DNA of 64,000 nucleotides. Source: an uncultured Veillonellaceae bacterium (GTDB taxonomy: Bacteria; Bacillota; Negativicutes; Veillonellales; Dialisteraceae). Both the position numbers and the translations under genes were made by a program. The notes beneath the pieces are model-generated. The model was not told where the DNA came from. It made no database searches and worked only from the letters and a program-made list of their open reading frames with translations. The first letter of the stretch is position 1, and every line of letters begins with the position of its first letter. The stretch is from positions 25,119 to 89,118 of the forward strand of contig CASEBK010000035.1 in the NCBI GenBank assembly GCA_949286115.1, read 5' to 3'. Below are positions 44,047-53,423 of the stretch, in pieces.

Positions 44047-46512
44047 TTATTTCACAACGATGTTTACTACGCGGCGCGGCACGACGATGCATTTCACGAT
44101 GGTCTTACCATCGGTGTACTTTGCCAATTCCGGCAGAGCCTTCGCTTTTTCGGCAATGGCGTCTTTGTCCATGGCGACCGGTACGGTCATGGTCGCGCGA
44201 ACCTTGCCGTTCACCTGCACGGCGAGCTCTACTTCGTCTACCACGAGGGCGCTCTTGTCCACTTCCGGCCACTTCACATCGTGAACGCTCTTTTCCGGTT
44301 CGCCCAGATGCTGCCACAGTTCTTCCGTGATGTGCGGTACAAACGGCGCCAGAAGGATGAGCAGATTCCGCACCAGTTCTTTCGCGCACGCTTCATGGAT
44401 GGCGTCATGCTTCTCCACATAGAGATACATGGCATTCACCAGTTCCATGATGGAGCTGATGGCGGTGTTGAAATTGAACTTCCCGTCCAGGTCTTCCGTC
44501 ACTTTCGCGATGGTCTGATGCAGACGGCGGCGGAGCGCTTTTTCATCTTCATTGAGCTCCGGCGCGCTGGTCTTCGTGAGCTCCATGTAGCGGCCCACGA
44601 TGGCCCACACGCGCTTCAGGAAGCGATAGGAGCCTTCCACCCCCTGGTCGCTCCACGCAAGATCTTTTTCCGGCGGCGCCGTGAAGAGGATGAAGAGGCG
44701 GGCCGTATCAGCGCCGTATTTCCCGACGATCTCTTCCGGACTCACCACGTTCCCCACGGACTTGCTCATCTTGCCGCCGTCTTTCAGGACCATGCCCTGG
44801 CAGAGGAGGTTCGTGAACGGCTCGGCGTCCCGCACGAGTCCTTCATCCTGCAGGACCTTCATGAAGAAGCGGGAATAAAGCAGGTGCAGGATGGCGTGCT
44901 CGATGCCGCCGATATACTGATCGACAGGCATCCAGTAGTCTGCCTTCTTGCGGTCAAAGGGCTCGCCGGCATTCTGCGGATCCGTGTAGCGGAGGAAGTA
45001 CCAGGACGAATCGATGAAAGTGTCCATGGTATCCGTCTCGCGGAGCGCGTCGGCGCCGCACTGCGGACACTTGCAGTGGAGGAATTTCTCGCTCGTCTGA
45101 AGAGGAGAGGTCGCTCCGGCAACGAAGTCCACGTCTTCCGGAAGAACGACGGGCAGATCTTTTTCCGGCACGAGCACCGGACCGCAGTGCGGGCAGTTGA
45201 TGATCGGGATAGGGCAGCCCCAGTAGCGCTGACGAGAGATGAGCCAGTCGCGGAGGCGGTAGTTGACCTTGCCTTCGCCGATGCCCATCTCTTCAAATTT
45301 CTTCGTGATGGCTTCGCGGCCCTCAGCGGAGGTCAGTCCTGTAAACTCTGCGGAATCAACGAGGATGCCGTCTTCATGATAGGCATCTTCCATGGAGGAA
45401 AGATTGAGCGTACCTTCTTTGTTCTGCACGACCAGTTTGATGGGCAGGCTGTATTTCTTGGCGAACGCCCAGTCGCGTTCATCGTGAGCCGGTACGGCCA
45501 TGACCGCGCCGGTGCCGTATTCGTAGAGGACGTAGTTGGCGATCCAGATCGGCACGCGCTCGCCCGTGAGCGGATGGACGGCGTAGCTGCCGGTGAACAT
45601 GCCCAGCTTTTCCGCCGCTTCCGACGTACGCTCGATATCATTTTCATTCTTCACCTTGTCAATGAAGGCGCGGATCTTGTCCGCTTCCGGATTGCCTTCA
45701 ATGAGGCGCGGCACGAGAGGATGCTCCGGCGCGAGCACCATGTAGGTGACGCCGTAGACCGTGTCCACGCGGGTGGTGTACACGGGGATCTCCGCGTCCA
45801 TGCCCTCTACTTTGAAGGAGAACTGCGTGCCCGTGGAGCGGCCGATCCAGTTGCGCTGCATCGTTTTTACACGTTCCGGCCAGCCGGGCATATGGTCAAG
45901 GTCTGCCAGGAGACGGTCCGCATAGGCAGTGATCTTCAGGAACCACTGAGAAAGGTCTTTCTTCACCACCGGCGTCTTGCAGCGCCAGCAGCGGCCTTCT
46001 TCGACCTGTTCGTTCGCCAGTACGGTGTGGCAGCTCTCGCACCAGTTGACCTTTGCTTCCTTCTTATAGGCAAGGCCGCGCTTATAAAAGATCTCAAAGA
46101 GCTTCTGGGTATGCTTGTAGTAATCTTCCCGGCAGGTGAGCACCTTGCGGTCCCAGTCGTAGGAGAGGCCCAGTTCTTCCTGCTGGCGGGTCATGTTATC
46201 GATGTTGGAATAGGTCCACTTCGCCGGCGGGATACCGTGTTTGATGGCCGCGTTTTCCGCAGGCATGCCGAAGGCATCGAATCCCATGGGATGGATGACG
46301 TTGTAGCCCTGCATCTTCTTGAAACGGGCGATCACGTCGCCGATGGAGTAGTTTCTCACATGGCCCATGTGGAGATTGCCCGACGGATACGGGAACATTT
46401 CCAGTACGTAATACTTTTTCTTGTTCGGATCTTCTTTCACTGCGAAAGCGTCCGTGTCCTTCCAGATCTTCTGCCATTTTTTCTCGATCTGCTGAGGAAC
46501 GTATTTTTCCAT
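44047..46512 (-). CDS. leuS: Leucyl-tRNA synthetase
   Basis: A full-length class I synthetase (821 residues) that charges tRNA-Leu. HIGH motif in [16 protein letters not shown] at 41-56; zinc motifs CESC and CWRC near 160-180; CP1 editing domain with the TTRVDT stretch near 245; KMSKS as [11 protein letters not shown] in the C-terminal half; tRNA-binding C-terminus. The frame is open 34 codons upstream; the ATG at 46512 has GGAAGGTGA and matches the family N-terminus. No T-box is present in its short leader, unlike thrS and serS. Confidence 0.97.
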   Translation of the reverse strand: MEKYVPQQIEKKWQKIWKDTDAFAVKEDPNKKKYYVLEMFPYPSGNLHMGHVRNYSIGDVIARFKKMQGYNVIHPMGFDAFGMPAENAAIKHGIPPAKWTYSNIDNMTRQQEELGLSYDWDRKVLTCREDYYKHTQKLFEIFYKRGLAYKKEAKVNWCESCHTVLANEQVEEGRCWRCKTPVVKKDLSQWFLKITAYADRLLADLDHMPGWPERVKTMQRNWIGRSTGTQFSFKVEGMDAEIPVYTTRVDTVYGVTYMVLAPEHPLVPRLIEGNPEADKIRAFIDKVKNENDIERTSEAAEKLGMFTGSYAVHPLTGERVPIWIANYVLYEYGTGAVMAVPAHDERDWAFAKKYSLPIKLVVQNKEGTLNLSSMEDAYHEDGILVDSAEFTGLTSAEGREAITKKFEEMGIGEGKVNYRLRDWLISRQRYWGCPIPIINCPHCGPVLVPEKDLPVVLPEDVDFVAGATSPLQTSEKFLHCKCPQCGADALRETDTMDTFIDSSWYFLRYTDPQNAGEPFDRKKADYWMPVDQYIGGIEHAILHLLYSRFFMKVLQDEGLVRDAEPFTNLLCQGMVLKDGGKMSKSVGNVVSPEEIVGKYGADTARLFILFTAPPEKDLAWSDQGVEGSYRFLKRVWAIVGRYMELTKTSAPELNEDEKALRRRLHQTIAKVTEDLDGKFNFNTAISSIMELVNAMYLYVEKHDAIHEACAKELVRNLLILLAPFVPHITEELWQHLGEPEKSVHDVKWPEVDKSALVVDEVELAVQVNGKVRATMTVPVAMDKDAIAEKAKALPELAKYTDGKTIVKCIVVPRRVVNIVVK

Positions 46513-46585
46513 ACACTCACCTTCCATACTTGTCAGGATACCGGCAGCGCCCAATGTCCCTATGATTTTTAAGTATATCGGTTCC

Positions 46586-46614
46586 ATTATAATATGCTGT
46601 CCCCGGAGCGTCAA
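46586..46614 (-). promoter_or_regulatory. Promoter of leuS
   Basis: TTGACG (46609-46614), 17-nt spacer, perfect TATAAT (46586-46591). Leader about 66 nt with no T-box. Confidence 0.75.
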
Positions 46615-46616
46615 AC

Positions 46617-46647
46617 AAAAAGAGGAAAAGCGCCGCTCTTCCTCTTT
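46617..46647 (-). terminator. Rho-independent terminator of the GH18 gene
   Basis: AAAGAGGAA with TTCCTCTTT (46619-46627 with 46639-46647), 11-nt loop, then TTTG. Confidence 0.75.
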
Positions 46648-46662
46648 CTCTCATTTTCGCCG

Positions 46663-48036
46663 TCACAGCGCCTTATCCAGCGCGCTGTATACCGCGGGCG
46701 CCTCAAAGCCATACCGCCAGAAAGCGGCCCCGCCCAGTTTGTACTTCTCTACGAGGCCGAGCTTCTCCGCAAGCGACCGCTCTTCTTCGAGCCACACCCG
46801 GCGGCGCACGCCTCCTTCCCGCCAGTCCGCGTAGAACTGACGCTCCTTGGTCTGCCACCGCGGCACGATCTTGTGCTTCCTTGCAAATTCATCCGTATAG
46901 TAAACGGTGAGCACATCGGAGCTCACGCTGCCGTCGTCCCCTGTCCATACGCGGGTATAGAAAGGAAGCCCCAGCACGAGCTGATCCGCCGGCACCTCTT
47001 CAAGAAGCGGCGGCAGCACCCGGTCCAGCCAGTCATACGCCGAGACCGGCCCGGCGTGGCTGCTTCCCGCGGCTGTCTGGTCGTACCCCATGAGGATCTC
47101 GTAGTCCACATGCTCTGCCAGCCCCTTCCGGTCATAGCAGCCGCTCCAGTAGCTGTCCGCGTCGCCGATGGCAGTGATGTCCACGGAGACTTTCTTCCCC
47201 ATACCGTGCATGAGGTCCGCCGTATCGGCCATGAAATCAGTGAACCGCGCTGCGTCCTTCGGGTCCATGTTCTCGAAGTCGATGTTCCATCCGTCCAGGC
47301 CGTACACTTCCGTATACGCCGCGAGCCGCCGGAGAAATGCATCCTGCGCCTTTTCATCCTTCAGAAAAACGGACGTGGCATCCGCGTCAAAATCATTGTT
47401 CACCATGGGCATGACGAGGACGCCCGCTTTCTGCGCCCGATCGATATAGTCGATGGGATAATAGAGCCGTCCCGTGCTCATGGCACTGTAGGCGCCCCAG
47501 CCGGGAGAGACGATGCGCTTTTCTTTCCCCTTTTCAAAGAAGGGCTTCGACGGGTCGAAATCCGAATCAGGGTCCCACATGACGAGCACTTCACCGTCGT
47601 TTTTGATCTTCTTTTTCGCGTCGGATCTCTTCTTATCCTTTTTTTTCTTCTTTTCCTGTTTGGGCTTGTCGAATTTGATCTCTTTCTTCTTTTCGTTCAG
47701 TTTGAACGTAAGGCCCGCCTGATCGCCGAAGAAGGAGATGTCCGCGAGGCCGTCTTTGCCAACGGGCAGGCGCACGCTCTCTCTCCCTTCACCCACAGGG
47801 ACGGAGGCGAAATAGGCGCTTCCTTCCTTTGTGATCTCCCAGCGGCCGCCCCGGGCGAGCGCTTCCGGCGCGCCGTACACGCGACCGTCCCGAAGGACGA
47901 GCGTCTCTCCTTTCCATTCTTTATTTCTGATTTTGAGCGGGCTCTCTGTGCTGGCCGCGGTATCTGCCGCTGCCGCCGCCGTGCTCACCGTGAGCAGGAG
48001 CGTCGCTGCCGCCACGCTCATCCAGATGTGTTTCAT
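46663..48036 (-). CDS. Exported glycoside hydrolase family 18 protein (YaaH/chitinase-like)
   Basis: A 457-residue secreted protein. Signal peptide 1-24; a beta-rich stalk domain resembling copper amine oxidase N-terminal repeats (about 33-120); a lysine-rich linker (about 115-146); and a GH18 barrel (about 148-457). The active-site motif reads DGWNIDFE at 248-255, with catalytic E255; the DxxDxDxE first two acids are D248 and N251, a change that also occurs in YaaH-like enzymes. It probably cuts N-acetylglucosamine linkages in peptidoglycan. AAAGGAC precedes the ATG. Confidence 0.87.
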   Translation of the reverse strand: MKHIWMSVAAATLLLTVSTAAAAADTAASTESPLKIRNKEWKGETLVLRDGRVYGAPEALARGGRWEITKEGSAYFASVPVGEGRESVRLPVGKDGLADISFFGDQAGLTFKLNEKKKEIKFDKPKQEKKKKKDKKRSDAKKKIKNDGEVLVMWDPDSDFDPSKPFFEKGKEKRIVSPGWGAYSAMSTGRLYYPIDYIDRAQKAGVLVMPMVNNDFDADATSVFLKDEKAQDAFLRRLAAYTEVYGLDGWNIDFENMDPKDAARFTDFMADTADLMHGMGKKVSVDITAIGDADSYWSGCYDRKGLAEHVDYEILMGYDQTAAGSSHAGPVSAYDWLDRVLPPLLEEVPADQLVLGLPFYTRVWTGDDGSVSSDVLTVYYTDEFARKHKIVPRWQTKERQFYADWREGGVRRRVWLEEERSLAEKLGLVEKYKLGGAAFWRYGFEAPAVYSALDKAL

Positions 48037-48078
48037 GGTCTGTCCTTTCTCTCCTGCGACTCTTTCGTCGTTTTTCTA

Positions 48079-48108
48079 TTGGCACCTCAGGTATAATGTA
48101 AATAATAT
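48079..48108 (+). promoter_or_regulatory. Promoter region of lgt
   Basis: TTGGCA (48079-48084), 18-nt spacer, TAATAT (48103-48108). A perfect TATAAT at 48092-48097 is a second -10 candidate but has a poor -35. The GH18 promoter on the other strand was not resolved. Confidence 0.5.
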
Positions 48109-48152
48109 AAAAGATGGCGCGCCCTCCGTCAAGGCGGCCGGAAAGGATCGTC

Positions 48153-48959
48153 ATGCATCAGTATCTCACTTTCATCGGGGACTTCCCTATCCGTTTCTAC
48201 GGCATCTTTTTCTCGCTGGGCATCCTCTCGGGATGCATCACCGCATATTTTCTCCTCAAAAAGGACGGCCGCGGCTGGGAGGAACATATCTTTGACCTGG
48301 GCCTCACCATCGCCTTCACAGGCATCCTCGGCGGACGGCTGTGGGACGTGTTCTTCTTCGACTGGGACTACTACCACGACCACCTGCTGGAGATCCCCTT
48401 CGTGTGGCAGGGCGGCATGGCCATCCAGGGCGGGCTCATCTTCGCCTGCACCGCCGCGTACCTCTACCTCCGGCGGCACCGCATCCCGGTGCTCCACTTT
48501 GCAGACGTGGTCGCCCCGGCGGTCATTCTTGGACAGGCAGTGGGACGCATCGCGAACTTCATGAACGGTGATGCCTTTGGTCATCCCACCGGCGCGGCCT
48601 TCGGCCTTCTCTATCCGCACACGACGCTCGCCTTCCGCACGTACGGCGCGCAGCCGCTCTGGCCGGCGGAGGTGTGGGAGTGCCAGGGGGACATGATCAT
48701 CTTCGTTCTCCTGCTGTGGTACTCCTGCTTCCGCCACGCGAAAGGCACGGTCTTCTGCCTCTACGTCATGCTCTACTCGCTGCTCCGCTTCTTCCTCGAG
48801 TATCTCCGCGGCGATTACGGTACGCTCCTCTGGGGGCTCAAGAGCGCGCAGCTCACCAGTCTCGCCGCTTTTTCCATCGCGGCACTCCTCTTTCTCTATT
48901 TCCACTTCAAGTATCACGGTGAAACAGACGAAGCGCCTGCGGGCCAAGCAGACCGCTAA
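48153..48959 (+). CDS. lgt: Prolipoprotein diacylglyceryl transferase
   Basis: A 268-residue polytopic membrane enzyme that transfers diacylglycerol to the cysteine of prolipoproteins. The Lgt signature GRIANFMNGDAFGHPT is near 138-153 and the N-terminal FPIRFYGIFFSLG fits the family. WQGGMAIQGG near 89-98 has Gln where the Escherichia coli enzyme has His103; that position also varies in other Bacillota. AAAGGATC sets the ATG at 48153; upstream codons in the same frame lack support. Confidence 0.93.
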   Translation: MHQYLTFIGDFPIRFYGIFFSLGILSGCITAYFLLKKDGRGWEEHIFDLGLTIAFTGILGGRLWDVFFFDWDYYHDHLLEIPFVWQGGMAIQGGLIFACTAAYLYLRRHRIPVLHFADVVAPAVILGQAVGRIANFMNGDAFGHPTGAAFGLLYPHTTLAFRTYGAQPLWPAEVWECQGDMIIFVLLLWYSCFRHAKGTVFCLYVMLYSLLRFFLEYLRGDYGTLLWGLKSAQLTSLAAFSIAALLFLYFHFKYHGETDEAPAGQADR

Positions 48960-48967
48960 AAAGCATC

Positions 48968-49010
48968 AAAAAAATCTCTCCCATCCCGAAGGATGCGGAG
49001 AGATTTTTCT
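48968..49010. terminator. Bidirectional terminator between lgt and the HutP-like gene
   Basis: A long stem (about 12 bp plus an inner ATCC/GGAT section and CGAA loop) with A-run on the left and T-run on the right, between converging genes. Confidence 0.85.
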
Positions 49011-49016
49011 TTTGTC

Positions 49017-49451
49017 TTATTCGGTGAGATCGTTTCGAAGCGCGCGGTGCGCCATGCCGACAGCCACTTCGTTGAAACGGAGGACCCCCACGCCCACATA
49101 GACCGCTACGCAGAGATGCTCGTTCCACCGGGCGATGCCGATCTTGCCGCCCACGTTCATGCCGAGAGCTTTCAATTTGATCTGCTCGATGGCGGACTCC
49201 ACCGCGCCCAGCACGGCCCCGTCGCCTACGTGCGTATCGGAGACCACGTGCTGGCGCTGCGCCGCCACGATGGCCGATTCAAAGATCTTCGGCAGGATGT
49301 CCGGGAAGCGGCCGCCGAAATTCACCGCCACCGCGCGGATGCCGCTCTCGGCGAGCCGTCCGCGGAGGGCGTTCTCATCGGCCCGCGTCTCCGAGAGCGC
49401 CATGCGGAGCGCCACGCGTCCCACGTCCGCGCTCTGCAGTTCCCGCTCCAT
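49017..49451 (-). CDS. HutP-family putative RNA-binding regulator
   Basis: A 144-residue protein resembling HutP, the histidine- and Mg-dependent antiterminator of the Bacillus hut operon, as kept in many anaerobic Bacillota. Seen: IFESAIVAAQRQHVVSDTHVGDGAVLGAVESAI in the middle and LCVAVYVGVGVLRFNEVAVGMAHRA at the end. The DTH histidine lines up with HutP His73, but the partner four residues later (His77) is Gly. The ATG overlaps the thrS stop (TGATG), so it is cotranslated with thrS and shares its T-box control. No hut genes are nearby. Confidence 0.7.
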   Translation of the reverse strand: MERELQSADVGRVALRMALSETRADENALRGRLAESGIRAVAVNFGGRFPDILPKIFESAIVAAQRQHVVSDTHVGDGAVLGAVESAIEQIKLKALGMNVGGKIGIARWNEHLCVAVYVGVGVLRFNEVAVGMAHRALRNDLTE

Positions 49452-51358
49452 CAGAGGCTCCGTTCTTTGATCTCGCGGATGAGGTCAGCGATGAAGACCG
49501 GCAGCATCCGGCTGCCTTCGTCGCCGCCGTTTCTCGTGCGGACGGAAACAGTGCGGCTCTTGATCTCCTTGTCGCCGATGATGAGCATGTACGGTACTTT
49601 TTCCGTCTGGGCCTTGCGGATCTTGTAGCCCAGCGTCTCATTGGCTTCTTCCAGCTCTACGCGGATGTTGGACTCGGCAAGGGTATCCGCCACATCCTTC
49701 GCGTATTCGAGGTGAGACTGCGCCACGGGGATGACCTTCACCTGCACCGGTGCGAACCAGGTGGGGAACGCGCCGCCGAAGTGTTCGATGAGGATGCCCA
49801 GGAAACGCTCCAGGCTGCCGTAGCCCGCGCGGTGGATCATGACGGCGCGGTGCTTCTCGCCGTCTTCGCCGATGTAGTTCACGTCGAACCGTTCCGGCAG
49901 CTGCATATCCATCTGGATGGTGCCGCACTGCCAGGTGCGTCCCAGAGAGTCTTCGATGTGAAAATCGAGCTTCGGTCCGTAGAACGCGCCGTCCCCTTCG
50001 TTCACCACATAGGGCACGCCCGCGTCTTCGATGGCGTGGCGGAGAGCATTCGTGGAGATCTCCCAGAGCTCGTCGGAGCCCATGGAGTTTTCCGGACGGG
50101 TGGAGAGCTCCACATGGTACTGCAGGCCGAAGACACTGTACAGGTCCTGATACATATGGAGCGTGCCGATGACTTCCTTCTCCATCTGCTCAGGCGTCAT
50201 GAAGATGTGCGCGTCGTCCTGGGTGAAGCAGCGCACACGGAAGAGGCCGTGGAGCGCGCCGTGCAGCTCGTGGCGGTGTACGAGGCCAAATTCGCCGACC
50301 CGCTTCGGGAGCTCTTTGTAGCTTCTCTGCTTCGTCTTGAAATAGAGGATGCCGCCGGGGCAGTTCATCGGCTTCACCGCATAGTCTTCGCCGTCGATCT
50401 GGGTGAAGTACATGTTTTCTCTGTAATGATCCCAGTGGCCGGACTGGATCCAAAGCTTCTTCGAGAGAATGATCGGCGTCATGATCTCTTCATAGTCATA
50501 TTTCTTGAACAGCTCCCGTTCATAGTCCATGAGGAGGTTGCGGAGCACCATGCCCTTCGGATGGAAGAACGGGAAGCCCGGCCCTTCTTCGTGGAAGCTA
50601 AAGAGGTCCATCTGACGGCCCAGCTTTCTGTGGTCGCGCTTCTCCGCTTCCGCACGGACGAAGAGAAAATGATCCAGGTCTTCCTTGCTGTAGAAAGCCG
50701 TGCCGTAGATGCGCTGGAGCATCTTGTTGTGCTCATCGCCCCGCCAGTACGCGCCGGCCACGGTCATGAGCTTGAACGCCTTCACCTTGCCGGTGGAGCG
50801 GACGTGAGGTCCTGCGCAGAGATCCGTGAAGTCGCCCTGCGTGTAGAGGGAGATCACCGCGTCTTCCGGCAGATCTTCGATGAGCATCACTTTGTAGTCC
50901 TGCCCTTTTTCTTTGAAATAAGCCAGCGCTTCTTCCCGGGAGACCACTTTCTTTTCGAGCGGCAGGTTCTCCTTGATGATCTTTGCCATTTCCTGCTCGA
51001 TGGCGGCGAAGTCGTCCTGGCTGAACACATGGTCGCTGTCGATGTCGTAATAGAAACCAGTATCGATGGCCGGACCAATGGCGAACTTGATGCCCGGATA
51101 GAGGTGCTGCAGGGCCTGGGCGAGAATATGAGAGCAGGTGTGGCGCAGGGTAAAGAGCCCTTCCTTATCTTCCTTCGTATAGAACTCTACGTGCGCGCCG
51201 TCCTGGATGGGTTCGCGGAGGTCCGTGAGCGTGCCGTTCACGCCGGCGGCGACCGCATCCCGCGCAAGGCTGTTGGAGATCTTTTTCGCGGCTTCAAAGA
51301 GCGGCACAGCGCTCTCGAAGTCCAGTTCTTTTCCGTCTTTCAGAAAAATCTTGACCAT
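49451..51358 (-). CDS. thrS: Threonyl-tRNA synthetase
   Basis: A 635-residue class II synthetase. TGS domain 1-62, editing domain about 65-220 with HTCSHILAQAL near 72, catalytic domain about 240-530 with the zinc-binding Cys in PMNCPGG and HRHELHGALHGLFRVR, and anticodon-binding domain about 540-635. The long open frame upstream runs through the T-box; the ATG at 51358 has GAAAGGAAG and is the family start. Under tRNA-Thr control through the leader at 51414-51644. Confidence 0.97.
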   Translation of the reverse strand: MVKIFLKDGKELDFESAVPLFEAAKKISNSLARDAVAAGVNGTLTDLREPIQDGAHVEFYTKEDKEGLFTLRHTCSHILAQALQHLYPGIKFAIGPAIDTGFYYDIDSDHVFSQDDFAAIEQEMAKIIKENLPLEKKVVSREEALAYFKEKGQDYKVMLIEDLPEDAVISLYTQGDFTDLCAGPHVRSTGKVKAFKLMTVAGAYWRGDEHNKMLQRIYGTAFYSKEDLDHFLFVRAEAEKRDHRKLGRQMDLFSFHEEGPGFPFFHPKGMVLRNLLMDYERELFKKYDYEEIMTPIILSKKLWIQSGHWDHYRENMYFTQIDGEDYAVKPMNCPGGILYFKTKQRSYKELPKRVGEFGLVHRHELHGALHGLFRVRCFTQDDAHIFMTPEQMEKEVIGTLHMYQDLYSVFGLQYHVELSTRPENSMGSDELWEISTNALRHAIEDAGVPYVVNEGDGAFYGPKLDFHIEDSLGRTWQCGTIQMDMQLPERFDVNYIGEDGEKHRAVMIHRAGYGSLERFLGILIEHFGGAFPTWFAPVQVKVIPVAQSHLEYAKDVADTLAESNIRVELEEANETLGYKIRKAQTEKVPYMLIIGDKEIKSRTVSVRTRNGGDEGSRMLPVFIADLIREIKERSL

Positions 51359-51413
51359 GTTCTCTTCCTTTCTGTGAAGTCCCGGACCTGGGGCGCCCGT
51401 CCTTCGTGACAAA

Positions 51414-51644
51414 TAAAAAAGCTCCCGCCCGCAAGGGACGAAAGCTGTCTTCCGTGGTTCCACCCAAATTGACCCCCGAAGGGATCTCTCGTCGGCTGCT
51501 AACGAAGCCACCCGAAGGCGCATACTTGCCTTCCGCGCCTCTGCTGTAGAGGGGTAACTCACAGGGCCGCCCGTCCATTTTCACCGGCCATGGACTCTCT
51601 TTGGGGCTGCTTGCTGCGGTCATATCTCTGTCACTGCATTTATT
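51414..51644 (-). promoter_or_regulatory. T-box riboswitch upstream of thrS
   Basis: A tRNA-binding leader that allows readthrough when tRNA-Thr is uncharged. The T-box sequence GGGTGGAACCACG is at about 51453-51465; the terminator hairpin (51420-51446) is followed by TTTTTT; Stem I lies at about 51540-51644 and begins with an AGAGA-containing stretch. An ACC (Thr) triplet in the Stem I 3' side (GAGTTACC) is a candidate specifier, not proven by folding. Confidence 0.85.
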
Positions 51645-51650
51645 GTGCCT

Positions 51651-51679
51651 ACTATAGAGGAAAACACCGCCTCTGTCAA
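51651..51679 (-). promoter_or_regulatory. Strong promoter of thrS
   Basis: Perfect TTGACA (51674-51679), 17-nt spacer, TATAGT (51651-51656). The -35 overlaps the stop codon of the ABC exporter gene. Confidence 0.75.
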
Positions 51680-53409
51680 GAGAAATTTTTCTCTCCGCCC
51701 GTGCGCTGCGCCTCGTAGAGCTGAAAATATTTTCCCCGTTTCGCCAGAAGTTCTTCGTGCGTGCCATCTTCCGCGATGCGCCCCCGGTCGAGCACGATGA
51801 TGCGGTCCGCGTGGCGCACTGTAGAGAGGCGATGCGCGATGAGGATCGTCGTCCGGTCTTTCGAAAGAGCGGCGAGCGTCTCCTGGATCTGCTCCTCCGT
51901 CTTCGTATCGAGCGCCGCCGTGGCCTCGTCCCATATGAGGATGGGCGGGTCCTTCAGAAAGACCCGGGCGATGGCGATGCGCTGCTTCTGCCCGCCGGAG
52001 AGCTTCACGCCCCGCTCGCCCACTTCCGTCGCATAGCCTTTAGGAAGCGCCCGAATGAATCCGTCCGCGGCGGCCATGCGCGCCGCCTGTTCGATCTCTT
52101 CCTCCGAAGCGTCATCCCTTCCGTAGCCGATATTTTCCGCCACGGAATCGGAGAAGAGAAAAACGTCCTGCTGAACGATGCCCACTGCCCGTCGAAGCGC
52201 CTTCTGAGACACGTCCCGCAAGTTCGTGCCGCCCAGCGTGATGCGCCCCTTCGTGGGATCATAGAAACGAAGGAGCAGGCTCACGAGCGTGCTCTTCCCC
52301 GCACCAGTCTCTCCCACGAAAGCGGTGGTCTTCCCCGCCTCGATGGTGAAGGTCAGGTCCCGCAGAATGGGACGGGCCGGATCGTAGCCGAAGGTCAGGT
52401 GATCGAAGACGATGTCTCCGCCGCGGGCCTGCACGGGAAGCGGATGCGCCGGGTCTGTCACCGAAGGGCGGACCGCCATGATCTCTTCGAAGCGATGAAG
52501 CCCCGCCATGCCCCGCTGATACACTTCCGCCAGAATGGTGAGGCGGAAGACCGGCTTCATGAAGATGTTCACATAAAGCAGAAACGCCACGAAATCCGCA
52601 AAAGCAAGCGTCCCGTCGGCGATCATGAGACCCCCGGCAAGGAGCACCGACACATAGATGAAATTGGTGAAAAGATTGATCCCCGCGGAAAAGGTCGCCA
52701 CCAGCCGATAGGAATCGCACCGCGTTCGCCGGAGCTCGTCGCTCTTCTCGCTGAACCTGTCAAGCTCATACTCTTCCCTGGCAAAAGCCTTCGTGAGGCG
52801 CACCCCGGAGAGGCTCTCTTCCACGCGGGCGCTCACCTCGCCCATCTTCGCCCGATTTCGCCGGAAGGCCGCTTTCATCCGGCGGTTCGTATGCACCGTC
52901 TGCACGGCCTTCACGATGAGGAGCGCCCCCACGAGCAGCGCCAGCTGCCAGTTCATGGCCAGCATGATAAGAAGCGTCCCTGCCATCGTCACCGCGCAGA
53001 TGAAGAAATCATTCGGTCCGCGGAAGGAGAGCTCGCTCACCTCTGTGATATCGCTGGTGATGCGCGACAGGAGCTGTCCCACTTTTTCATTGTCGAAATA
53101 GGAAAAGGACTGCCCCTCGATGTGGGCGAACAGATCGCGGCGCATGTCGTGCTCGATGCCCGCGCTCATCACGTGGCCGTAATAGGACACGGCATACTGG
53201 ATGAGGAAATTACACGCGTACAGCGCCAGGAGCGCCGCCGCGCCGACATAGAGCGCCTCCATATCGCCTGCGGGCAGCACCCGTGCGATGAGATCCCGCA
53301 CCACCACCGGAAAGATAAGGTCCAGCGCAGACGCAGCGAACGTTCCGAAGATGACTCCCGCAAGGAGCCCTTTGTAATTGCGGTAATACCGAAGCCAGTG
53401 TCCGATCAT
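51676..53409 (-). CDS. ABC exporter, fused membrane and ATPase domains
   Basis: A 577-residue half-transporter of the MsbA/multidrug exporter type. Six membrane segments lie in about 1-310; the ATPase has Walker A GETGAGKST near 368, signature LSGGQKQR near 470, Walker B ILIWDEATAALD near 490 (Trp and Ala replace the usual Leu and Ser; the catalytic Glu is present), and H-loop AHRLST. It starts 14 nt after the NifK-like stop with its own AAGGAGGCG, so it is cotranscribed with the nitrogenase-like genes; it may export their product or be a passenger. The ATG at 53409 is preferred over an upstream start. Confidence 0.88.
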   Translation of the reverse strand: MIGHWLRYYRNYKGLLAGVIFGTFAASALDLIFPVVVRDLIARVLPAGDMEALYVGAAALLALYACNFLIQYAVSYYGHVMSAGIEHDMRRDLFAHIEGQSFSYFDNEKVGQLLSRITSDITEVSELSFRGPNDFFICAVTMAGTLLIMLAMNWQLALLVGALLIVKAVQTVHTNRRMKAAFRRNRAKMGEVSARVEESLSGVRLTKAFAREEYELDRFSEKSDELRRTRCDSYRLVATFSAGINLFTNFIYVSVLLAGGLMIADGTLAFADFVAFLLYVNIFMKPVFRLTILAEVYQRGMAGLHRFEEIMAVRPSVTDPAHPLPVQARGGDIVFDHLTFGYDPARPILRDLTFTIEAGKTTAFVGETGAGKSTLVSLLLRFYDPTKGRITLGGTNLRDVSQKALRRAVGIVQQDVFLFSDSVAENIGYGRDDASEEEIEQAARMAAADGFIRALPKGYATEVGERGVKLSGGQKQRIAIARVFLKDPPILIWDEATAALDTKTEEQIQETLAALSKDRTTILIAHRLSTVRHADRIIVLDRGRIAEDGTHEELLAKRGKYFQLYEAQRTGGEKNFS

Positions 53410-53423
53410 AATCGCCTCCTTCC

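Noticed and set aside
46513..46585. In-frame codons upstream of leuS as a leader peptide
   Set aside because: The first ATG overlaps the -10 box, so it is not transcribed; the remaining leader has no separate start.
48241..48480. Glutamine in place of the essential His103 of Escherichia coli Lgt
   Set aside because: That site is known to vary in Bacillota Lgt (for example Tyr), so it is not a sign of an inactive enzyme.
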